Of a stretch of DNA of 64,000 nucleotides, positions 37,175 to 47,650 are shown one piece after another. The translations under genes were made by a program, and so were the position numbers. Numbering within the stretch: the first letter of the stretch is position 1; each line of letters opens with the position of its first letter. Below the pieces are notes generated by a model. It was not told where the DNA came from. It worked only from the letters and a program-made list of their open reading frames with translations, and ran no database searches. Origin of the DNA: Loxodes magnus (Eukaryota; Ciliophora; Karyorelictea; Loxodida; Loxodidae); assembly GCA_946699065.1 (NCBI GenBank), contig CAMPDV010001491.1:1-64000 (forward strand), given 5' to 3'.

Positions 37175-38059
37175 ATATAAAAAAATTGGAGTCTTAAAAT
37201 CTTGTTCCCGGCTTTTTCTTGAGCAAAGAAGAGAAAAAAGCTCTAGAGAAAAAGCAGGCATAAAAAAGTATCAAGCGTCTTCTTCTCCCCACTTACAAAA
37301 CTAATAAAGAACCTAATAACTATAATAAACACCTCCTAAAGTAATAAAAAGAAAAGAATCTAATATAATAACAGGAAAAGAACTTCCATCAAAGATAATT
37401 AAAAAGGAAATCAATATTTAACAGTTAGTATTTGAAATATCCAATCTCTAAGAAGAGATTAAAGTGCTTAAGTTGGAAAATTAAGAACTAAGAAACTTAT
37501 TATCGCTTGGATAAGATAACTTAGAGATTAGAATTATTAATTAAGAAATGGAACTCCAAGCATATTGGAACATTTAAACTGAACATAGATAAGAAACAGC
37601 AAGGCTTGGAAATATCGTATAAAAACAAGAGTTGGAGTTTATTAAGCGAAACAATATTAGCACAAACATAACTAATTAGACAAATTAGATGGAATTAGAA
37701 TAAAAAGAGGTTATAAATCGAAAATCAATCAGATAAGTAAGGAAGAAATGCTACTACTGTAATAGTAAGTGACATTTGTACAAGAATTGCTAAAAATTTT
37801 AGAATTTCAAGAAAAAATTTTGGCGTAAAGAATAAGAAAAATACTAGAGGCTTTTGCAACTAGCATGGAGATATTTACAGAAGAAAATGATATGAAGTAC
37901 CTTTTGAAATAATAAGAACAAGAAAACAAAGAAACTGAGAAGACCTTAGTGAAGATAATTTCATTAGAAAATCAAGAATGATGAGAAGTGTTGCTGATAA
38001 AACAACTTATTTTAAACGTTGTCCAGATTGGCACGGTTGAACATTTTAATTTCATTATC
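37175..38059 (+). mobile_element. Gag-type element with 16-bp target-site duplication
   Basis: 885 bp. One open frame holds a basic N-terminus, long coiled coil (VFEISNLQEEIKVLKLEN), then a perfect zinc knuckle CYYCNSKWHLYKNC (CX2CX4HX4C, Trp as TGA) near 37750-37791. A basic C-terminus follows, ending near KTTYFKRCPDWHG at TGA. The expected start is TTG (AAATTGGAG) where relatives have ATGGAG, so the start codon seems lost by one substitution. Flanked by ATTATTATAAAAACAG at 37159-37174 and 38060-38075. Confidence 0.85.
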
Positions 38060-38075
38060 ATTATTATAAAAACAG
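38060..38075. repeat. Target-site duplication, 16 bp
   Basis: Identical to 37159-37174; begins within the T/A tail of the element. Confidence 0.85.
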
Positions 38076-40316
38076 GTTGGAAAATAAATAGATAAAGCAA
38101 CAAAAATGATATAAAGATTTACTATAATCTGGATAGAAAGCAAACTTAAAATTTCATTAATTATAGATTATTTTCACATAAGAAAGTTTGATTTTGTTTA
38201 AATTAAATTTATTCTAGTCGAAATAGCATGACATAATGCCTTCAGAAATACTTTCACAGTTCTTTTGAATTTAAGAGTTTTGATCATTAAAATATAATTA
38301 TAAGAGAATTTTCTTATAATTTGAAAATTAAATATTTGTGTCCTATATAATTAAGGTATTCAGTTTTTTATTATAAAATAAATATTCATAAAAAATTAAG
38401 AAAACTTTTTTATTAAATTAAGTTTATCATTAATCCTATTTATTGCTTAAGACTCTTATTTCTTTTGCATAATTTTGCTTTTAATTTACAGGGAAAATTA
38501 AATATTTAACTAATTTCAATTATATAAGTTTCTTCTTTTAGAACTTATATCTAAAATTATTTTATTTAAATATAAAATTTTATACATCAAGCAATAGAGT
38601 GTAGTTGATATATTAAAAAGGTAACTAACTCTTTTGTCTATCTGATTTTATCTACATTGGCTAAAAATAAACTAAAAAGATAATTTTTTAGTTAAACTTC
38701 TAATTTAAAACTTTGATGATATTTCCTTTCATAAAACTTTTTTTTGTTTTAACCTAAATTTTTCATCCTTAAGATAAAATTCCTTTAACCAATTTTCTAA
38801 AATATATCTTCTTCACTGTTTTATTAGAATGTCTAGATTTTAAATAATTGTATTATTCTACTAATAGTGAATTAATATTAAATATATTAATTATTTTATA
38901 TTTTAGTATGTTACTTATTTAAGCTTTATTTATTTTTTATTTTAATATTTCAAATATTTAAGTTTTTAGAATATTTTCAGAAATTTCATTTACTTATATC
39001 TTTTTTTCAATTCTGCACTTATAATTTCTAGCTTTTGTTGTATTTAAAGTCTAGAGATTTGGCAATGTTTTAATTTTAAATTATGATAGAATATCATTAA
39101 ATTGAGATTCTAAGTCTATAAGCTTTATGATTTTTTTAATAATTAGAATATTTACTACATAGAGATATAATATCAGGCTATCTAATTTTAGAATGCTTTT
39201 TATTTCCACAAAATAGGCTTTTTATTATTTAAAAATTGGGTTCTTAATAAATTTACAGTCATAAATGTTTTTCTAAAATCCAATAAATGAAAATGTTAAA
39301 TTGATTATAGAGTAAATATTAGTTATGTTATATCTTATCAATTGATTATGAATGAAGCTTAGATAAGTATATAGACTGAATGTTTCTCTTATATAGAAAT
39401 GTAATCAAATTAGCTTTCTTTTAATTATCATTAATCTTAAAATCCCTATTATTTTCTTCCTTAGTTGGAATTATTTATAGTGGTAATTCTTAAATTCTAA
39501 GAAGCTAGATATTAGCAGAACTCTTTTTACTGATTTAAAAATGAATGTTTTTTAAATATAGTTGACTATATTAATATTATTTTTAATTGAAAGGAATAAT
39601 AAATCCATAGTGAGGTGTAATTTAGCTAGGATAAATAATCTAAAAGATATTAAGCATTTCTAAATACCTAGAAATTAAGATATCTAAGACTCAATTAATA
39701 AAACTTTAGTTTATTTAATCAAAACAGTTTCTAGTACTTTTAAGCTTAATTTTAAGAAAATACCGCAACTCTTCAAAATGCACCATTTATAGTTTACTCT
39801 CTAGCTAACTTTTTAATAGAATAAAAGGGAAAAAAATCTAAAATCGATAAAATTAAAATAAATTTAAGCTAAAATTTTGTAAGTTTAGTCCTATATAGTG
39901 GAGTTATAAGCTAAAGCTTGATATTATGAAGAAGTCTAATAGATAATTAAGTAAATAGGCTTAAAGCTTATTAATTAGTTAAATAAATTAGACTTAGTTT
40001 ATAAATAACTATACTTCAATAATTATTAAATTTTAGAAGCTTAGTTAGCTTCTTAATATACACAGAAGCAGAAACTATAGGGATAATCATAATAAGAAAT
40101 AAATAGATATAGAAATGAAGAGTATTTGTTTAATACTGTTTAATTCTTTGTAATAATTAGCTTTAATTTAATAAAGATTTATAATAAAGCTACCAATAAA
40201 TGGAAGAACTGCTTCAAAAATAATAGACTAAATAATAATACTTAACTAGAATTATTTTTATTAGGAAGAAAGCGAAAGAAAGGAAATCAAATTAATTTGC
40301 ATTTATCTTTTCAAGA
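38076..40316. other. AT-rich region, no supported gene
   Basis: No domain found on either strand. The last 110 bases (40200-40316) match the upstream region of SPRY copy 1 and are probably its promoter or 5' UTR. Confidence 0.35.
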
Positions 40317-40889
40317 ATGGGACTAAATATGATTAAATACGAGATTTTCACTAACTTATGCAATAATAATATATTCTTAAGCAAGAAACTATCATCAAAG
40401 GCTTTCACTTTTATAAATTAAAAAACAGTGGTGTACAATGGAGGTTATTACTTTCCTTCAGTTTTAATAGAACCTGTTTTGAAGTAAAATAGGATTTACG
40501 TATTTGAGTTTTTATACATAGCAAAGAGAAATGCTTTTCTGAAAATTGGAGCTTGTAAAGATACTTTTTTTAATATTAATTCCTGCTTTTCCGATTCAAC
40601 TGATGGATGAAGCTATTTTTTAAGCAATGGATAACTTCGACATAATTCTAATGGCTCAGGAGATAAATATGGAATAAATGCTGAAGGTGATAAATCGTAT
40701 AATCTTAAAATGATAATAAATACTGCAAGAGGTAGCATATCATATGGAATAAATGGAGTTGATTACGGAATAGCATTTGATAATATTGAAGAAATAAAGT
40801 AAGGAAGCACATATGCAGGATTTTGCTGCTTCTCTGAGCAAGAGCAAATAACTTTGCTGAGAACTTTTGTGAAGCATGCTAACTCCTGA
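40317..40889 (+). CDS. SPRY-domain protein, copy 3
   Basis: 190 residues from ATG 40317 to TGA 40887-40889. Motifs: NRIYVFEFLY, AFLKIGACKDTF, SCFSDSTDGWSYFLSNGQLR, GDKYG, GSISYGINGVDYGIAFDNIE, GSTYAGFCCF. TGA encodes the Trp of DGW, as in copies 1 and 2, yet TGA also ends the ORF, so the same codon is used both ways in one gene. Intact; probably expressed if the shared upstream block is its promoter. Confidence 0.85.
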
Positions 40890-41278
40890 CTTCAATTAAA
40901 ACAATTATTCTTCATTATATCTAATCTAAGTCTTACTCAAATAATATCGATTTAATTATTATATCCTCTATTAAATTTCCATATGATAATTAAAATATTA
41001 AGGCAATTCTTTATTAAACTCTTATTATATTTAAATATTCAATTATACAACCAACATTTATTTATTATAGATTAACAACCTTATATAACTTTTAGCTTTC
41101 TCTTTTTTAATTATTTTTATCCTCTAAAATAATTTATAATTTAATTCTTAAATATGGTTAATTAATATGACTTTAATTAAAGCTTATTTCTTCGTGCTAA
41201 TAAAAAAATACTTAATTTATTTAAATTAAGCTTACTTTTATTTTCATTTAGTCTCATAACTAATACAAATTTAGACTA

Positions 41279-41536
41279 TTAAGCACGTAGCATCTCAATA
41301 GCGTGTTGTTTTTATTTAATTGCTCTTTGTGCTAGCATTCTCTTGAACTATCTTACCTTTTATAGAGATATAATCTAAATATTTTCCAAAAAGATCTTAA
41401 AATCTGAGCATATCGATCCTTAACTATTTGATGCGTTATTCTTTAATTCCCTCTTGACTACTATCAAGATTCTTTAATGTCTTCGCATCAAGAGCTCTTC
41501 CTAGTACCACAGTTTTATAAATTCAGTGCTAAGATT
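41279..41536 (-). CDS. GC-richer coding cassette C, short and uncertain
   Basis: Ends AIEMLRA at TAA 41281-41279, closely matching NEVLRA of cassette A in protein and DNA. Upstream a different frame reads better (KTVVLGRALDAKTLKNLD, DMLRFQDLFGKYLDYI), so the cassette is frame-shifted or the reading is wrong. Moderately GC-richer than flanks. Function unknown. Confidence 0.35.
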
Positions 41537-42175
41537 ATTCCTTCTTATTTAAATTAAATTTTGAATATTTTAATTTAAGAAGAAATCTGCTACTAATATT
41601 AAAGAAGTCTTATTAAACCTAATAAAATAGCAAAATTTAATTAATTGTTTAGATAAAAATAATATTAAAGGTTTATAAATGGAAACTAATATTTTGCTCA
41701 ATTTAAAAATATAGCAAAAATAAGGTTTAAATGAATTATAAATAAATATATTTATATAAATATAAAGTAAACCTTCATAAATAAAATAAATTAGAATAAT
41801 GATTGCTGTTTTATATAGTTTATTACAATAATAAGTTTAGTTAATCCTTCTGTTTATTCTTATTATATATACAGTTATGTTTAGTTATAACTCTTTATTT
41901 TTATTTAATAAGAGTAAGCTATTTCTGAATCAAGTTTTTTGGTTAACTAAAATGATACTTAAAATTAATACTAAAAGTTAAATGAAAATATCATCTAGAT
42001 TGTTATAAATTACTAGCAAATTAACTTTAGTATCTTAGAAACTTTATTACTTTATTCTTAATATAATGCAAAATTATTATAAAGCTATTTACATTTATTC
42101 AACTAATGCTTATAGGTTATTAAGCTTCTAAACCATCTTCATTATAATTAATAATCAATATCTTACAAGCTTTAG

Positions 42176-44308
42176 TAGCAATATGCTAAATCACTCACTA
42201 TACAAAATGAATTGAAAAGAATTAAAATTTTAACTATTTTCAAAAAAGGAAGTAAAAATGTCTGATGTAATTGAAGACCAATAGCCCTATTGAATTGATT
42301 ACTTAAAATAGATGATAAAGCATTAACTTAAAGACTATATAATTTAATATATGAAAGAAATATCATTCATTAAGCTTAATTTTACTTTTTTCGGAAAAGA
42401 CCTACATCATAACAAATTTGAACAATTTAATAGTTTATTGACTTGCATCGTAGATGGTCACAAAAAAAATAGTTAATTGCTACTCTAATAGATGTGGAAA
42501 AAATGTTTAACAGTATACCAAGGAAATTGCAATTTGACATCCAAGAAGACTTAGATTACCTCTAGTATTGATAATGACACTTGAATCTTTTTATGAAAAT
42601 AATGAGGCTAAGTTCCTTATTGATGATAATATTACAAAATCAATTAAATTAAATAAGGAGTATTATAAGGAAGCAGCTATTGACCTGTACATGCAATACT
42701 TTATTATGATATTTTAATTAGATATTTAGAAGAAAAATAACATAAATGTGGCTATAATATCTGCTAGAGAAATTTTATCGTTAGTGACTATGCAGACAAC
42801 TTAATTGAGTTTTCTAATTCATAGTAAAATGCATAAATATTACTCAACGCCACCAAAAAATATTCTCTTGAGTAAAACTAAATATAAATGTGGAAAAATG
42901 TGAAGTAATTTAGTTCTTAAAAAAGAAAGAAAATATAATATATAAATTTAAATATTAATGGAATTCTTATTGTTTATAAGATCGAAATTACATATCTTGG
43001 ATACAGATTAAGAAATAATTAAAATTATAAACTATACTATCAAAGCAAAATATCTGAATTCAAAGTAGCAGCTTTGAAAGTATCAGCAATTATTTCTAAG
43101 TATGGAGTAATATCATCGCTCAATTTTAAAACAGTTTGCAGAAAGTTTATTTGACTAAAGTAGAATATGGAAGTAATATAAATCCTTGAAGTATCATGTC
43201 AGAACTTAAAGGAATTAAATATAAATAACACAATTAAAAGACCCATTTCAAGGAAAGCATTTAATTAGTCTTACTTCATTGATCTTAATTGACTTCCGTT
43301 TACACACATGACAATATAAAAATTCATAATCTTTTATTCCAAATTAGAATAAATCAGTAGAGAAAATCTGAACTCTGATATAGTATTCTTGTTTTCTAAA
43401 TGTATGCAATGCAATTTGTCATATATGAAATACATAAATAAAGGTCTTGAATAATATAAAATTGATATTTAAAGTGCGACAAACCTAAATGATTTTAATA
43501 AGCATATTATTCAAGAGTGAAAGGAAAATTTTTATAAGAATGCTTTTAAAGGAATACACAGATGCCTACAGCTTAAAGATACATGTAATCTATTTAAAAT
43601 AATAAAAATGTATTTCTTGAAATAACTTACACTAAATTTAACTGACATCGAATATTAGACATAATTTCTATTTTCAAACTGAGGACATTCACCTATAATT
43701 TCTAATAAGAACTTAGTTTGTGTCACATAAGCACATAAAATGGAATTGATTGAGCATGTGGTTTAGTTCAAAATGAATTTGATCATATATTTGAATGTGC
43801 CTTCTATGAAGATGTCTTTTAGGAATTATCTAATCGAAAAATATTTTTGACAAAGATTATAAAAAGCTAATTCTGTAAGACTAAAATTGTATTAATTCGA
43901 ACTTTGTAAAAAGTAAAATACCTAAGATCGACAAATGCATTAGAAGTTTTCATCAAAAATTGCTTAAAAAAAGACTATAAATTTAAAATTTTAATAGTTA
44001 AAACAAAAAGATAAATTGATGGGAGAAAAAAATTATAATTTAAGAAAGAAACTTAAGTAATAGATATACAAAATATAAGTAAGAAGAAAATTGAAAATAA
44101 TAATTGAGGGAAAAAACACTTGAACAGAATTTAGAACTATTATAGAAGAAATAAAAGAATGGGAGCAGGAAGAATTAACTAGAGGTTGATTATAAGTTGC
44201 ATAAACTATTATACTTAACATAATTCCCATGAAATAAAATTATAAGTAGTTAGTTATGTCCCAATAATCAAAGTCCTGAAACTTTTTATCTTATTATTAT
44301 TATTATTT
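42176..44308 (+). mobile_element. LINE-type retrotransposon, 5'-truncated, RT decayed
   Basis: Reverse transcriptase blocks in order: TIFKKGSK and NWRPIALLN (block 0/1) near 42233; ATLIDVEKMFNSIPR (motif A, with the Asp) near 42479; ESFYENNEAKFLIDD; GVLQGSSYWPVH (motif B) near 42657; SDYADNLIEFS (motif C) near 42790; TYLGYRLR thumb; then a C-terminal Cys/His segment LCHISTQNGIDWACG...HIFEC near 43710-43810. The blocks occupy three frames, and motif C is YADN instead of YADD. Both show it is inactive. The endonuclease end is missing. It ends in (TTA)n at 44290-44308, like several Gag elements, which suggests shared machinery. Confidence 0.85.
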
Positions 44309-45183
44309 TAGAATATTTTTTTATTGTCTTATTTAATGACTAAATTTACATTTCTTATTTTACTACTTTCAGCTGATTCTAGCAATTTAATTATTCTATT
44401 TTATCTGAAAGTTTCTTTCCGAGTACATCAGCCTTCTTTTTAAATTTTACCAATTATTGCGAGCCTTTTATTATATTCTTTAAATTTTGAATATTCTTTG
44501 AAAATTCGCAAAAATTATTCTTATTGCCAAACTCAAATTTTTTATTATTATAGAATTTTATATCACTACTGAAGTGGAACCTTCTCAAAATTTAAAATAC
44601 TAGATATCAAATTTTTTAAATTTTATCTTCTACTTCTTTTTCTAAAAAATACAAAATCCTGTATTATTTTTTTAAAATTGTTAAATTCATAAAAAATATT
44701 AACAATTTTACTATAAATATTCAGTAATAAAGCAAAATAAATTATATTTAGAATTAGAATTTTATTTAATTTAAAGTTTTATTAACTAAAATATAAAAAT
44801 AAATAAAAAATATTAAATTAAGAATATTTTATATTAAGATACCATTTTAGGATTCTTAAATCATTATAGATATATAAATAAAAAGCATTTTAACTTTATT
44901 AATTATTTATATTAAAAAATGAAATATTGATAATAGTAAGTTTTTATTATTTCTTTTTATTTAAAAATATTGCTATTTAATATTTTAATTTAATTAAAAC
45001 TTAAATTTCTGGTTTATTAAATTTTATAATAAGCTTACTCATTTATAATTACATACATAAGCAAGAACAAGATTTATTGGAACGAAAAAAATTATACCTG
45101 TAGTTATCCTTATGGACTCAGTAAACGATATTTTTCGTTACCGAGTAGTGAGATTTTAATACATTTATAGAAAGTTTTACTAA
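44309..45183. other. AT-rich spacer with a small hairpin
   Basis: Nothing coding seen. Around 45117-45147 CTCAGTAAACG and CGTTACCGAG can form an imperfect hairpin of unknown meaning. Confidence 0.3.
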
Positions 45184-45193
45184 ATAAATATAA
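45184..45193. repeat. Target-site duplication ATAAATATAA
   Basis: Identical to 46061-46070. In such AT-rich DNA a 10-bp match is less compelling than the longer duplications. Confidence 0.6.
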
Positions 45194-46060
45194 AATGGCT
45201 TCTAAGAAATAACAGAACTTTGAACAAAACAGTTAAACAGGAAAATTCTCTAAAAAATAAAAAAGCGAAATAATTACAATGAGTGAAAGAGAGAAAAATG
45301 ATTGATATGACGAACATTAACCACTTGGAAATCCAGAATTAAAAAAACTTCCGACACAAACTCAAATAGAAATATTATCTAAGTCATTAAAAGAGTTTAT
45401 GTTTAAAAATAGATACCTCACTGATAAAGTAGAAAAATTAGAAAAACTAATAGCATCTTACTTGAGAAACAATATTAATAATCATAAGAAATAGAAAAAA
45501 AAACTGGAACAAAGAATTATTTAAATTTAATAATAAATTCAGGTAACGCCATTTTCGATTTAACAGAATTAATAAGATCCTATGGAAATAGAAAATGAAG
45601 CCTCAAATTAAAATAAACAGTAAACATTTATTTAAAATAAGTAGTAAATTTAAATTAAATAAGTGTAACAAGAATAATAGTTTAAAAGAAGAATAAAATG
45701 CTACGTGTGCAATAAATAACACCAATGAAAATACTGCTATTAACTAAGGGAAATTTAAAGAAAGAATAAATAAGATATTTTTAGAAAATTATTTAGGATA
45801 TATCCAACATAAAGCGGAAAAATTTATAGAAAAAAATTCTTTAATTCAAATCTTAATCCTTGGATAAATAATTAGGAACGCTAAGTGCAAGACCAAAACT
45901 ATTCCGAATATTAAAGGATGGTGCACTAATGAAGCGCTACACCGCCTAACTAAGCCTAGTAGGAATTCAAGACAAACTAATGGAGACAAGCTGATAGAAT
46001 AGGTCAGATGGCTGATTACTAAGGCTTTAACAAAGCTTTTTAACTTTTAACTTTTTTAAG
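45194..46060 (+). mobile_element. Gag-type element, repeat family copy B
   Basis: Near-identical to copies A and C, 867 bp, ATG 45195. Flanked by ATAAATATAA at 45184-45193 and 46061-46070. It keeps the knuckle CYVCNKQHQWKYC and the long C-terminal frame, but lacks one base near 45455 (LEKLIA then out of frame), so the ORF breaks in the coiled coil. The 3' end is AACTTTT repeats rather than TTA repeats. Recent by its high identity to the other two. Confidence 0.85.
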
Positions 46061-46070
46061 ATAAATATAA
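46061..46070. repeat. Target-site duplication ATAAATATAA
   Basis: Partner of 45184-45193. Confidence 0.6.
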
Positions 46071-47650
46071 GCAAATTTATTCACTTTGATAATTCTTTCT
46101 TAATTACTAAGAAATTCAGTTTTATCTAAATATAAAAAAATAGTATGAAAAAAAGTTTTATTCTCTAAGCTATTTCAAAAAGAATGAATTTTTTAGTTTC
46201 TAATTATAATTAAATATATTTAATTATTTATTAATTATTCAAATTGCTTAATTAAAAAAATTAAGTTATAAAGCTATAAATTATTAATACTTAAAATAAG
46301 CTAATGATATATTTAGTTAGATAACATTTTAAATTAGAAAGAGTAGTAGACTTATGCAGCTACGTTATGCTGTTTTTTAATTAATTTTTTTAATTTATAC
46401 TCTATTTATTAGATATTTATATAACTACATTTACGTGATAGCTTTTATGTATTAAAGTATAATGATATTAATATTCTAAATATTCAACTTTTAGTTTTGG
46501 CTAAATTTTTCAAAGTTCCTTCTATTAAAAATAGTTTTTAAATAAGATATTCATACTATCTTATAAGAGATTATTTATTACATGAAAGTGAATCTAGACT
46601 CTTTATTTGATATATCAATATCATATAATACTAAGCTTATGTCAGTAAAATAAACCAAAAGTTTAATAATATTTCCCTAAAAATTTAAATTATATTTACA
46701 TTCTAAAATAAAATTATAAGGTTAAATGATAAAGATAAAGTTGTTCTCTAATTTTTATAGTTAGTTCTTTTCATTTAAGCTAGCTAAAATATATTAATAT
46801 ATTATTTAGATATAGATAGAATAGATTTCAGGTTATTCATAGCTTATTTTTATAATATAACATTTATAATATTTATCCCTTTAATACTAATTTTATATCT
46901 CTATTAATTTATTTTCAGTCTTTTATAATGATAAAACTATAATATAATTAATCTTATAATATTTTATAAGACATTTCAATAAACAGAGAAGCAAGTAATG
47001 GGATATAGATATAATTATCCTGTTTCTTTTACTTCATTACATCTATTTAATTCTCAAATGTCACTTTTTTATCTCTTTCCATTACTTCTTATAAATAATA
47101 GTTTAAATATATCATAGATATTATTTATTCTATAACTACATCTTATAAATATATCTAAAGTATTTAAGAATAAACTATAATTCTTATATAACTAAGGCTT
47201 CTTGGCTAAATATACATTTTCAGTTTCTAACTTTAAACTAATAAAATAAACAATGCTTTTCTTATATTTAGATTGTCCTTATATATTTCTAAAAACCGTA
47301 GAAGAATATTAGCATTACTCAGATAACTATCCAATTACTCTTTCTATAAATTTATTATCTTAATCGTTTATAAATATAGATATATTTAAAGTGTACGAAT
47401 AATTAAATTGGCTATGAATTTTAATTTAGCAATCTAGATTATATACAACTAATTATTTATGCTTAGTTTAGATTTAATTTTTAATTCAAGTAAGCACTTA
47501 TTATAAATAAATTAGGTTCATTTTTCTACCTATTTAATTTTAGTTAATCTAGCCTTTAATATGTAAATATATAATAAGCACGAAGTTTTCGTATTTTTGA
47601 TGTGTTAACATATTTATGAATTTAAAGTATAAGAAAATAAAAGTTAGTAA
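46071..47650. other. AT-rich region, no supported gene
   Basis: No recognisable protein, RNA or repeat. The end must include the promoter of the RING gene at 47651. Confidence 0.35.

Noticed and set aside
44033-44230. Minus-strand hydrophobic ORF in the LINE 3' region
   Set aside because: It is the antisense of the LINE C-terminal coding sequence, which is conserved in the second copy at 50866-51870.
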